A stretch of 64,000 nt of DNA from Lichenostomus cassidix (Eukaryota; Chordata; Aves; Passeriformes; Meliphagidae), in the NCBI GenBank assembly GCA_008360975.2, contig CM039182.1, positions 59,957,516 to 60,021,515 of the forward strand, written 5' to 3'. The position numbers were made by a program, and so were the translations under genes. Numbering within the stretch: position 1 is the first letter of the stretch; each line of letters opens with the position of its first letter. Below the pieces are notes generated by a model. The model did not search any database. It had not been told where the DNA came from and was given only the letters and a program-made list of their open reading frames with translations. Shown one piece after another: positions 50,701-62,079 of this stretch.

Positions 50701-52360
50701 TACGTTTAAATGCAGCTAATGTTGCAAGAAATTTGTTTGAAGCTTTGCTGCCATTAAGTATGTTATCTAGCTGTGGCATGGACTTTAAATTGCTAAGATA
50801 TTAACTTTGTAAGTACACTAGAAATATCTTAAACCAATTAATAATAAGAAACAGTAGAATTGAAATTATAGAAACCATGTTAGGTAACCCTGAATAACTT
50901 ATTTAAATTTCTGTACTAGGCAAGGTTTGGCCTAATCAGTCCTTAGGACTTCACTTACTTTACACTGTTCTTATTAAGTCTTTGAGCTACTGAACACATT
51001 TTGGATTTATTTTAAAATATGTCTTTTAATGTCTATTAAGAGAAGACCCATCATGAAAGGAAAACAGAATTTATTTGACTTCAGAGACTTTATGAATGTA
51101 TGAATGATGTATGTGTCATGTTCTGAAGAAAATTATCATGAAATCTGTTGAGGGTTTGCAGAAGCTGAGTGTGGGAGAGATGTGCAGTTGTGGACAGAAG
51201 GAACATGTTCCAGAATATTCTGAAGTGGCATATCCCACAATCAAGGCCATAATAGACACTGATACTATGCCACAGTGTATTTGATCTTCCACTGCCCATG
51301 AACAATTTGCCTGTAGATAACAAAGCTTGAACACAAAGGAAAGAAACTAAACATCTTTCCAGAATGGGCTGTATCTTGTCTGTTTTTTGGTATTTTTTTC
51401 CCTTCTTCTTCAGTGGTTTTCACACATACACACAATAAAGGACATAATAAAAGTAATAATGAAAAAAATCCCTCCACAATACACATCCTTAGATTAGAAA
51501 GGGAGACGATTCAGGAGTCCCTGCTATGATATTCCACCAGTGGAAAGAAAAAAGCTTGATTTTGGATAAAACTCTGTGTGTAAAGGTAGTGGGGCTTTAA
51601 CTGATTTCTCAAAGTTCTGTTTGTCCTTTAAAAGACATTTCAATAACAATTTACCCTCTAGTATTTTTTTAAAAAATTAGTTCCTTTTAGTAAAAAAATT
51701 ATTCATAACAAGGCAATTCTAAAGTTTTCTAAAAGAATCTACTGTCATTTAAAGACTGTAGTCCATAGGACCTCCACATGATTCAAATATAAGGAAAATG
51801 GGATCAGTGCATTGATACCTGTAACACAGAAGTGACTAAAATCCAGAATTTGGGAAGAATGAGGCTTCAAGAGATGAATTTGTTTCTTGACTTTGCTCTG
51901 ATAATTGAACTGTTTTCCTCCGGAAGACCTGATGCTTTGTTTCTGCCTCAAAGTCAAAAAGCTACTATTTCTGGTGTTGTTTGTAATCTAATCTCCAGGT
52001 AATTTTATCTCTTTGTAAAAAAATGTACATGAACATCATGAATTTTAGTAGTGCAATGAGAAGACCAGTGGCTTATGACAAGCATTTCTGATACTGATAA
52101 GGAATCAATACCTTAGATATAATTAAAATCACGGATGCATGTTTTTAGAACAGAATTGAATTAATACTGTAAAACATGCAAATAAATGAAAGTTCAGTTG
52201 TCCAATTTTATTTAATCAAATTGAAGTGAGTTAACATGCATGTCATGTTATATTTCTTAAATTCTTTGGTAAATAAAAATAATTTTATTTATAAATAAAT
52301 AAATTTATTTAAATATTACCACAAATAAAACTTCTAATTGAACATTTCAAGGTAGAAAGA
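47750..52360. other. AT-rich noncoding stretch
   Basis: No gene was recognised. At 48190-48250 a CTACATGCTTG-type motif recurs three times (about 48189, 48204 and 48237), a loose degenerate repeat. 49100-49700 has balanced composition and motifs such as TGGGATTGATTTTTGTG and CACTAAAGTGCACTTTAAACC that could be conserved. 52271-52313 is an AT-only, partly palindromic ATTTATAAATAAATAAATTT-like run. Confidence 0.55.
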
Positions 52361-52370
52361 TGAAACTCCA

Positions 52371-52400
52371 CCACAAGAGGGCAGCCGGTATAAAAAGGGG
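52371..52400 (+). promoter_or_regulatory. CTCF-like motif followed by a TATA-like box
   Basis: CCACAAGAGGGCAG (52371-52384) matches the CTCF core CCASYAGRKGGCR at all but one position. Four bases later TATAAAAAGGGG (52389-52400) is a good TATA-box match with a G-rich downstream flank. A start site would be expected near 52420, but no clear initiator or coding frame follows, so this may be a noncoding promoter or an insulator site with a fortuitous TATA sequence. Confidence 0.35.
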
Positions 52401-52409
52401 CATGTAGCA

Positions 52410-55400
52410 AGAAAAAAATTCACATTGAATAAGAAGCTTTGCAGCTACATGACTTTTGTCCATATTTAACCCTCTGTCCTGCCTGCTGCTGATATTGAAA
52501 ATAAATTGTTTTACCAACCTAAATCTCACTGACTACTCCACAGTTGTAGATGAAACATCTTTGGATGACATACAATGCCATTCAAAGTTCATGGTGACAC
52601 AATTTATTTCAGCTCATGGTATGGAGCACTTGCATCTCTCTGCTCTTTGTAAATCAATATATGCATGTATTTCTGTTGCACATTTGTAGAGACCTTGTGG
52701 TTTAGCAGGGATTATTTGCCTTTTAACATGTCATCAAGTACCTGGGAATATGAAAGTCCCTGTACAAAATAGAAAAAAAAAAAAAAAAAAAAATCCCATT
52801 TTTTTCCTGTATTATTCACCTGGGTGCTGAGAACTGAGCTGGTTTCCTGCAGCTCCTGCTGTGCCCCATTCAGGTGCTTGCCACAGGCACACAATGCCTA
52901 CCCACCAAGCCACTCATATCTGAGCAGGCTGAACCTGCTGTGTGAGCCTGCAATTCGCCATAATTTACGTACAGGTCTTTGGTCCCATTTGCTTCATGCA
53001 GGCAGCGTGCTTGGGGCTGAGCGATGAGCTATGATGTTATTTCTTCCAAGCTGGGCAGCACTTACTGCAGCCAGCCTTACTAGGGTCAGTGGGTAAGGAG
53101 TACGGACAGGCAGCTGCAGAGACATCCATCAAAGCAGCACACTCATCTTCCTTCTGCAGGGAATTCTGTGCTGCTCTCCCCTCCAGCCCCACAGCAGCAC
53201 ATGTGGGCAGAGAAACAGCTGCTAGGCCATGTCCGGGGTGGGAATATTAGACACAAATCCGAAATACACCACAGATCTCGCTGCAGCTCAGTGGTCAACC
53301 CTGAAAGGGCTTTAGGCAGCAGCAGAGATCCTCCAGACAAACTGGTGATCTGCAGAGGATGTCTTCGAGGGTGCTCTCATCAGAGGTGAGCCCCATGCTG
53401 AACTGTGCAGTGAAGGGGCCACAGTGAGGAGCATGGGTAGGACACATGCAGTCGGGACACAGGGATCAGGGATAAGAACATCTAATGATTGAAGAAGCTG
53501 GACTCATTAACTGCACTAACTTAAAGAAATGTAAACTCCTCTGCTACCAGGGTGTAGCATCAGCCAATGCATCAAACCTCCACACATCCTTTTTTCCATC
53601 TGACATCAAAGTACAAACTTCTTCCACTTTTTGTTTTCGTGGATTTTTGATTCCTCAGCAGATATGGTACCGCTCCTGCTCTCTTCAGTTCATCTGCAGT
53701 GGGACTACAGTTTTGACAGTAGCTCAGGGCAGAGGAGGGTTGGACTGAAGGCATGTGTATGTTTTTAACCAAGGGACAAAATTAGATAACCCTTTTGTAA
53801 TGTCCCTTGCTTTACCTTCCCCAGGCCTCTGAAGGTGTTTTGCACAGACACATAATGAGTCTCATAACAAACTAATTTCTTGTTGTTGAGGATAATTGCA
53901 TCATATTATCCTAAACACATTTTTTAGCATGTCCCACTGTACTGTATAATGACAGAAACAGCTTATTTAAAAATGTAGAGCCAGACTCTGTTTTCCTTTT
54001 TAGTGATGCAAACATTTGTAAGTTTTGGGGTAACTTATTTTTTTGGTTTTTTTTCTGTCTACTTCAGCAGTATTAAGAATTTTTGGCTCTTGGTTTTGAC
54101 AGTTCAGACAAACTCTCTATTGTAACTTCTGGGTACAAGTAGGTAGGTCAGTTCATAAGACAAATATTGGATTCCCTTTCAAATATCACTTGTGCTCTTC
54201 ATAAGGGATCTTATTACTACTCTCATAGATAAAATGAAAGCCTCTAACTCCATCTAATGTTCAAACTGCTGAGCACCCAGTAGCACCTGTGTAATCTGCT
54301 TGTAAAATATGATGGCTTTGCTATGGTACAAATATTATACCCTTACTGTCATAGTTACTCAACATAAGAACCATGTGAACAACACACACAGTATGATACA
54401 GGATAATATCGTGCAACACACCTCTTAACTGTAATTGTAACGACCACTTATTTTTCTTTTTTTTTAATTTTTAATATTGGTTTAATGTTTTCATGAATCA
54501 GCTCATTTCAGTAAGTATAAGCATAAAAGACAAGTTGTTGTAAGATCACAGTGAAGTCAGCAGAATGATGAAAAATGAGATTAATACTTTCATCACAACT
54601 AGGATTTTCAGCTCATTCTTAACATTTCATCTGCTTTCCAAACAGATTAATACTCACCAAAAGCTTTGCCAACACTATATTTGTAGCATACCACAATTAA
54701 TTTGAGTGTTTGTGCTCCTTATATCACAGCATGTCTCAACCGAGCCCTGTAAAAAGAGAAACTGTACATGTGTTTATGGGTAGAGCTCAGACCTGTACGT
54801 GAACATGCATGGATACACACACACAGCCTTTTCCTTCAAAGCCTATCTTCTTGTATTCAAACACAAATTTGAAAATCTATGAGCCACAATAATATTAATT
54901 CCCAGTTTCTTTGACCCCTCATAAAACAAAAGAAGAATGAGTGTTTGGCTAAAAGGATTCTAATGATGCCTTTGGACTCTTATGTTCACGTAATGACTAG
55001 TAGAAAGATTTATATGCCCTGTATAGGTATAATTAGACACCCACAAACCCATTGACCCTGACGAGGTGAAGAGCTCTCCTGCTTTTTGTTTCAGCAGTTG
55101 AATCAATACTTGCACGTTTTACCACTGTGGAGTGAAATTGAGGAAATGAAAATCTGATAATTTTGCTCCCAGTGCAGTCTAGACAGAGGAGAGCAGTTTT
55201 AGTCTTTGACAGGAAGATCTATTTCCAGTTACTCAAAAGGCTAGTGTCAATTTTAAAACTTCTCTTATTATTGATTTTCAGTTTCGTTAAAAAGGCTGTT
55301 TTATTAGAAATATTAGTCCCAGTTACAATGTAAGCTTATGTCTGTTTCACAGGTTGATGAAATTTGATGAATTTTGGTCTGAATCGCAGGATACTTCTGC

Positions 55401-56550
55401 CTGGTGACTTTTGTAGCAAAATATGTAGTCTGAAGAAGTTAATTTCATTGTGTCTTCTAAATCTACATAGGTCAGAACAGAGCTCAGTATGCAATGGTGC
55501 AGGTTCATCTAGGAAATGCAGTCTATATGAAGAAACTACATGGCCAAAGTATCTAGAATAAATATAGTTTGCCAAAATTGTAATATAAATGAAGTATTAT
55601 ATTTATTTCAAATGTGTTGCCTTTTGTGCATTTTTTTGTGTTTTGTTTTTAATAAAATAATTTCTCATAAGGGTAAAAAAATGCAAAAATATTAAATAGA
55701 AATCCTTTAGGTTAGACCTTGAGGCATAAGGCAATGATACTAAACTGCAAATCAAAATGATAATACATTCCTGTAGTATTGGAAGAAGTATCAGAAAACT
55801 GATGTTAACTTTTTGTTTACTGAGGTGAACTGTTTCAATTTGGTATAATTCAATATGTATGGCTATTACCATTGATTTTATTTTATCATATTAATAGACT
55901 CCACTGATTTTAATGTTCTGTCACTTGGCTTTCACCTGTAGTGTCATATTGTCTTATGTGCTGTTTTTACTGTAGAAGTTCATAAGGTGTTGAAACACAC
56001 AATCATAAGAGATCTGAATAAAATTTCAGCAGAGTCAAAAATCCTAAAGACCCCTTAAAGACAAAATAGAAGTAATTTTATATGTACAGACTAAGAAGCT
56101 TAGGATTAGAATAGCACAGATGGTTCAAGTATTAACCAGAAATTACTTTTTGCACACACACGAAAATGTGTCAATGAGTAAGCTACTATAGAAATAAATA
56201 AACCACTTTTCTAATTCACTAAGAGAACAAGAATCCATTCTAGGGGTGCATCACATGCCTTGTTTTAATGCTCTGCCTTGTGCAAGGAGAAATCAAGGTA
56301 TAATACTTTGATATATAATCAGTTCTGAAGGGTTTGAATTACATTAGTATCTCTTTCAGCTCGCCGTTCAGCAGTGCTTATTGCCTTCCCCAAAACAGTT
56401 CATACTGGAAGTAATCTCTGATGTTTGGTTGGGTTTTGTTGGTTTTTTTTTTTGTCCGTGTCTCTAACGTGTTCCTGAGAGAGACACAGCTCTTGGGGAT
56501 GAAGAAATTGATATTAAATATGCATATCAGGACAGGCATTTGTTTTTTAC
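52410..56550. other. noncoding stretch with a GC-richer part at 52.8-53.8 kb
   Basis: No gene was recognised. A 21-base A run lies at 52773-52793. The GC-richer segment 52820-53760 has overlapping frames of 65-87 codons on both strands, none recognisable. 54000-56500 is AT-rich and plain, with A or T runs only. Confidence 0.55.
52773..52793 (+). repeat. poly(A) run, 21 bases
   Basis: This is an uninterrupted A21. No retrogene or SINE body was recognised on its 5' side, so it is treated as a simple repeat. Confidence 0.95.
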
Positions 56551-56559
56551 AGCTGCATC

Positions 56560-56830
56560 TCCTGCCGATGGAATTTTATTAAGCACAAATTAATGACGCT
56601 TTAGGACTCTCAGTCCTTACTCCCACAGGGCTAGTAAAAGTAAAATTCTAATTTAATAAATCCTTCAAATAAGGAAATAACTACCCCCACCCGGCCCTCA
56701 ATCCTACAGCTCGTTACTTATGCAATCAAAGTTGAGCTTCCTGCATGGATTGCATCGTTCTTCACTTGGTTGTACTTGAAATCATGAGTACTGGTATGAC
56801 ATTTTTGAAGCGTTTATTGAGTCACAAGGT
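56560..56830. promoter_or_regulatory. candidate conserved noncoding element
   Basis: The block holds TTTTATTAAGCACAAATTAA, CTAATTTAATAAATCC, TTACTTATGCAATCAAAG and GCGTTTATTGAGTCACAAGG in mixed-composition sequence without repeats or open frames. Homeodomain, C/EBP/POU-like and AP-1-like (TGAGTCA) cores fall within 270 bp. The texture resembles developmental enhancers. This is an inference from motif content only. Confidence 0.25.
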
Positions 56831-57240
56831 GCTGTGAATCTGGTGAATTGAAAAGTCTGGATTCATATTCTTCAATCACATATAATTATTTACCTGATAT
56901 GGGATATTGTCTCATGGAACCCCAAGGTCACACAAGATCTCAGATACTTTTTATTCAGGTACTCATGGGGGTTGCCATAGATTATCTAAGTTTTTGCCCT
57001 TACAATACAGTATGTGATTATTTGAAAAGATTTGCAAATCACAATAAAATTATGTTAAGCACAGCAGTACTTAACCTTTTAAGAGTGTCTACGAAGTACA
57101 TCTTTAAAAGGGCTAGTTTAGACCAGACAGGGAATGATTACTTCAGCTACATTCTACATATGCTGGGTAATTGCAGATTACTCATCAGTAGTTTGCCATG
57201 ATTTTTTCACTCCTTCTTCAAGGTAACTTGATTAAAAAAA

Positions 57241-57406
57241 TGTGGGGGTTTTGTTTCTGATTGGTTTTTGTATTTGATTTTTAGTTTGTTTGATTGTTTG
57301 TTTTTGTTGGTTTTGTTTTGTTTGGTTGGGGTTTTGTTGTTTTTGGTTTTGTTCAGGGTTGTGTTTTTTTGTTGGTTGGATTTTGTCAGGGGCTTCAGGT
57401 TTTTTA
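57241..57406 (+). repeat. T/G-rich low-complexity tract
   Basis: About 165 bp of TTTG/GGTTTTG motifs with few A and very few C, similar in texture to 27448-27593 and on the same strand. There are no clean tandem units. It is a simple low-complexity repeat. Confidence 0.85.
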
Positions 57407-57409
57407 AAA

Positions 57410-58760
57410 TCTAAAATAAAAATGCTATAGATTGTCCCTAACAGTAAGGAAATTTCTTCTCTCTGCTTTCAGTCACCCAAGACACAAGCTCTTCAGTAGG
57501 AAAAGTAAAAACTAAAACTGAAAGTTCCTTTTTTTTTTTTTTGTAATTTTTGCATGCTGTTTTCAAAAAAACAACTTGTAAAAAGCAATCTAGTACCAAA
57601 AATTGATTTTAAATTTTTCCAAAGTAAACATGGCTTTTGTCTAATATTTAGAGTTCAAGTCAGGTAGCTTTTTTCCTTCTGTAAGAATTATTAGGTGTAA
57701 TTTTACCACAGAATGTCCTTACAATACATAAAATCAACTTTTTCCAATAGGTGTATTAATAAGGAGGAAAAAATCTAGAAATATGAGCAGAAAGCTGCAT
57801 GTAGCTTAAAGCAACAGTTGAAAATCTATTTATTGCTAAGTAGATGATTTGCTAATGAGAAATTCCTTTTTTTTGAGTACCCTCTTATTTTCCCGTGTAT
57901 AGGAAGCAAAATGCAAAGCTGTGTAGCTAGTGACTTTTAGATCAAGATTAGGGAAAGCCAGACAAAAAGCAAAAGTAAAATATCTGTGAAGCGAAACAGC
58001 ACAGAGTGTGAGAGCAGCTGCCCATTCACAGGCTGGCTGGGCTCTGACCATGCCACAGTTCGCCTGCCTTGCATAAGAGGAAGCTCATCAAATCAAACCA
58101 GGAGCTGCAGAGCAGTCCCTCTTCTGGATATCTCATCCTGCAAACTGGTTTAAGAACTACATATTGTCACTTGCCTGTGCAGTTCAGGGAAGAGCAATGC
58201 AGCAGAGCAATGAAGTAAGACCAAGACCTGAAGTCCTCCTCGCTGTTGCTACTCACCCCTATGGAGACCAATTAGCTAATAGCAATTTCTGTGCTTCAAG
58301 TACAAAACATATCCTCTCCTCACCCTAGTCCGTGAAGGACAGGTTTAGACACTGTCAGTGTCTTTAGAATTACTGCATTCTTCAACCCACCACCTCTTTC
58401 TCTTGTTAAGTACAGCAGTAGGAAAAAAAAAATCTAATTGTATGGTTTACACCCTCTCTAATAATTCACCTGAAAGAGTAAGTAAAATTTTTGTGTTTTC
58501 AGACCCATGATTCACATCTGTATATTTTAGAATGCTCTTCTTTGGAAACAAGTTGTAGTAATCCGTCATGTTCAGATAGGCTGTCCCTCCTTTTGCTGCT
58601 CACTCTTGAACTTGTTGTACAACCGAAGAGACTCCCTAATCTTGGCAGAAATTTCTTTGAATAAAGTGGGATAATGTGAATGCTGAATTAGAGGGAGAGT
58701 AAAAAAAATGCACAGAGAGTATGAGGAATAGGAGAATGTGGCCTTAACTTACCCTCATGC
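57410..58760. other. noncoding stretch
   Basis: No gene was recognised. It has a T run at about 57529-57542 and short unrecognisable frames. Confidence 0.6.
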
Positions 58761-58763
58761 TTT

Positions 58764-58768
<5 letters not shown>

Positions 58769-58800
<32 letters not shown>
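58769..58800 (+). repeat. (CA)16 microsatellite
   Basis: Sixteen uninterrupted CA units follow CATA. A perfect dinucleotide array of this length is likely polymorphic. Confidence 0.97.
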
Positions 58801-58803
<3 letters not shown>

Positions 58804-58989
58804 TTAGAGAACAACTCCTATTTCTCAATCAATTCTAAATGTAGTCCCTATGCAGCAACCTATGAGAGTCTAAATGCCATGAGTATGTGTCATCAGCAAC
58901 CTTACTCTCAGACAGCTCATGAGTACAGAGTAGGTATCATTTAGTGGACTAAATTGGCCAAAACTGTTCAAAGCATGAAAAAGTGCAAG

Positions 58990-59185
58990 GGCTCAATTGT
59001 TTTGTAAATAACATTATAAAAAATGTTAATTATGCAATTGAAAATCATTTGCTATGGCTCTTGATGGACGATGGAAGGAGCAATTCATATCTTTAAAAGT
59101 CCATAATTACATAATTATACAATAGTCTTTAATTGCAAACATTTATGCAAGTATACAATTGAAAATTTTAAAAAATCTTTGTTGC
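58990..59185. promoter_or_regulatory. candidate AT-rich regulatory block
   Basis: TGTTAATTATGCAATTGAAA, CCATAATTACATAATTATAC, TCTTTAATTGCAAAC and ATTTATGCAAG give about eight TAAT/ATTA cores plus ATGCAA-type POU motifs in under 200 bp, with no repeat structure. In such AT-rich sequence chance matches are frequent, so confidence is low. Confidence 0.22.
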
Positions 59186-59189
59186 ATCA

Positions 59190-61490
59190 GAAATGGGAAA
59201 GTAGAGACTTTACTGTTGAAGTGAACTAACCAACTCAGATGAAAGCTTGTGTATTCATATTCATCAGTCTGTGTCCTCCATTAGAAAAAACATTTGCTGC
59301 TTGTAGTCTCTGAAAATTATAAAGCCAAAACATAACTTTGAATTGGAGCTTAAACAAGTAAATTGCATTTTTGTTTAATTTTTCAGTGGAAGCAAAACTT
59401 GTTTTGGAATAAAGGGCCTTCAAACAGACAAAAGGTTATGTCGAAAAAAAACTTTGGGCCCCATAACTGATTAAGAAATTAGTAAATATTTTTTATTTGA
59501 AATTAGCTCTTTTTCTACAGTAAAGTGGGTAAAAACTTCAAGTAAATAAGTTTTTTTTTCCTTAAAGCTAGGGGAAAGTCAGCAGGAGGATAGGAGTAGG
59601 TTAGTTTAGTACAGCATAGTTAATAAACCATTCCAAAGTATCCGTAAGTTTATAACCCTGGTGGATTGAGATCTAAAGATGTGAGTAACGTAATACTAAT
59701 TTAAACTGAATTTATCTGACACTGAGAATTCTCAATGGAACTTGGGGTTTAAGGCTGCAATTTTCATTGCCATGAGATTTGGGATACATTTTGGTGGTGC
59801 ATCACATAAACTTCCTTATGACAAAATGTCTTTATACCTACAATCAGTGTTTGTATTGACAGACAAATTTAAATCCAGCAGACTTTTAAAAAATAATAGT
59901 GAGTTTAAATTAAGACATGACAATGGAAATATCTCTTACTCTGTACATGAAATGTAGGTAGTAATTTCTATGCCATGGGGGATTCCAAACATGTTGGTCT
60001 CTGCCTACCTCTCACAGGCTGAACAACTCATATACATGTTTTTTCAAACAATTACTGGAGAGAATTTCTTTATGCTTTCAGTCAGGAACAAGCACCCACA
60101 CACACACATGAGTGAACACACACACAGACACACACACGCTCTTGCTTGGGACAAACACTTGGGAAGTTGTCTTGAGCTCTTTCAAAATGTTTGTTTGGTT
60201 TTTTTTCTGTATTGTTCTTGTTGAGTAATCCAGGCATGACACAACTACATTTTCTGCCACCTCTACAGAAAAATGCTTTAATGGTGTTGTTCATTTTGGA
60301 AATACAAGGGGCAATCCGTACACTGAGATCTACAGCCCTTTCCAGAATGTGTAATGAATTAGTAGCAATGGTCCAGATCTGAAGAAAGGAAATAGGAGTT
60401 CAACAGCAAGCTTTATCCATTGATTTTTTTATCTACATTGTTAAAAATTTCGTTGCTTTGCTGAAAAAAGAAATCTTTAAAAAATGCTTTCAACAAGATT
60501 TATCATATTAAAATACAAAGAATACAATTTGTTAGTTCAGTCTGGACAAACAATAAACAAACTGCAGTCCCTGCCACGTTTTTAATTATGAAAACAGCTC
60601 AGTTATGTTATCAATACATCTTCCTGTCCTATTTCCTGCTTACATTTCTATCTCTGTACTTTTCTCCCTCCTAACATTGTGGTACTCTTAAAGGTTAAGA
60701 AGAAATACCTGTCACTCCTTCTTCTATGGAGTATATACATGGGATAAAATTTTAATTAGAAAATGCTGAATCCAACAGATTAATTCTGCAGTAAGTACTG
60801 AAAGCCACAGGATTAGAATGCTTATTTCTTACTTCTTGCTTATTTCTTAGTAGAGAGTGTGGAGTCTATTCCACAGAACTACAGTGTTGGTTTTTTCCTT
60901 TAAAGTTCTGCCTTCTAGTTCAGTCTTTTTTCATTATTTGACCAAATGTTTATGCTGTCAAAGGTACTGGCCAAAAGCAGGAATGTGATTGCTCATGTCC
61001 ATTTGTCAGTTTAATGTAGAATACAGAACACAAAGAGCTACAGATATCTTGAAATGGGTTATTTGGTTCTAAGTAAAATTTAAGAGCAGCAGATGATGTT
61101 CATAACTATGCCTTAATTGGTAGGTCATCTAAATTTGTGCATTCCATCAGCTGAAGCCTTTTCAGGACATAAGATTTTATTCCCAGATATAAAAGGTTGT
61201 AACACAGATTTCTGATTGAGTAACAGGTGTTTTTAGTAAATCTTTTGAATGAGGAATTTCCTTCTCAGAGCTTTCTTATTCTTACTTTCACAGTTGGAGA
61301 GTTGCTCATCCTCCTGTTCACTTGGCATCTTTTGGTTAGATAGCAGGGTCGATGGAATATGTCTGTACCATGTGAACAGGGACACGTGTCTTCCTTTTAC
61401 CTGATATTTATTACCTTCACAGTTTCCCTGTAGGGAATGCAGACATTAGAAGGGAGAGCAATGTAGATGCTTACCACAACAATTTTAATA
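59190..61490. other. AT-rich noncoding stretch
   Basis: No gene was recognised. It contains the imperfect CA array at 60097-60137. The frame at 59970-60224 crosses that array and is not a credible protein. Confidence 0.6.
60097..60137 (+). repeat. imperfect (CA)n microsatellite
   Basis: Two CA blocks (60097-60108 and about 60116-60137) are separated by TGAGTGAA, with one AGAC interruption in the second block. Confidence 0.9.
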
Positions 61491-61514
61491 TAGCAGGTTT
61501 GGATTTCTTTCCAG

Positions 61515-61873
61515 CAAGTGACTCTTGTGGAAGTAAAAGAATGTTTCCTTGAAGCTAAAATGAGCATGACAAAATGGTCCAATGGAATTAAAGAGGACAT
61601 GCTTCTGCCGGTCATTTATGCACAGCATGTATCATCTTTAAAGCTGTGCCTAGCCAAACAAAGACTCAACAGTGTGGAACAGCAATATGCACCACAGCTG
61701 ATGATGAATAATTCCTTTAGAACAATACAAACTGGGTCCATTCCAGGTTCTGGAACAAATAATGTCAGTATAAAATGGGAGACTTTTAATATTATCTTAC
61801 ATGAGTACATAAAATAGGAATTAATTATGAATGTATAGAAGGCAAAATACTCTTAATTGTAGTCATCAATAAA
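61515..61873 (+). other. candidate 3'-terminal exon with 101-codon open frame
   Basis: GGATTTCTTTCCAG is a strong acceptor ending at 61514. From 61515 one frame is open for 101 codons (begins QVTLVEVKECFLEAKMSMTK, ends IILHEYIK) to TAG at 61815-61817, and AATAAA follows at 61868-61873, about 50 nt after the stop. That is the layout of a last coding exon. The same frame is already open for a few codons before the acceptor, back to a TAG at 61491. I recognise no domain. Composition is ordinary for a soluble protein with no low-complexity bias. It could be an exon of an unrecognised gene, a lncRNA terminal exon or a chance frame. Confidence 0.25.
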
Positions 61874-61939
61874 ATATTTACATAAGTACCTAGGGAATTG
61901 TTCAGGTTTGTGAGGGATAATATCAGTAGTGGATTACTG

Positions 61940-62077
61940 TTGAGATTAGCTCAGTTGGTTAGGGCATGGTGCAAATAACACCAAGGTTGTGATTTTGATC
62001 CCCATATGAGCCATTAAATTGAGTTGGACTCAATGATCCTTGTGGGTCCCTCCCAACACAGAATATTCTGTGTTTAT
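61940..62077 (+). mobile_element. tRNA-Ile/CR1 SINE (TguSINE1-like)
   Basis: The head (61940-62013, 74 nt) aligns along its whole length with tRNA-Ile, about three-quarters identical to my memory of the gene. The RNA polymerase III A box TAGCTCAGTTGG (61947-61958) is intact, the anticodon position still reads AAT (61974-61976), and the B box at 61991-62001 is decayed (GATTTTGATCC). The former CpG sites are now TG or CA. The tail (62014-62077) is a CR1 3' end: GAGTTGGACTCAATGATCCT, GGGTCCCTCCCAACACAG and a terminal ATTCTGTGTTTATG repeat. A tRNA head with a CR1 tail, moved by the CR1 machinery, is the architecture described for passerine SINEs. This copy is short, old and not a functional tRNA gene. 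Confidence 0.88.
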
Positions 62078-62079
62078 GT

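Noticed and set aside
53720..53750. Possible CR1 tail around GGGTTGGACTGAAGG
   Set aside because: The adjoining 'ccttccaaccca' and terminal repeat motifs are missing.
56848..57201. 117-codon open frame on the plus strand
   Set aside because: It has no recognisable domain and no convincing ATG or splice acceptor at its start.
61940..62013. A functional tRNA-Ile gene
   Set aside because: The acceptor arm does not pair properly, the B box is mutated, the CpG sites are decayed and a CR1 tail follows, so it is a SINE head.
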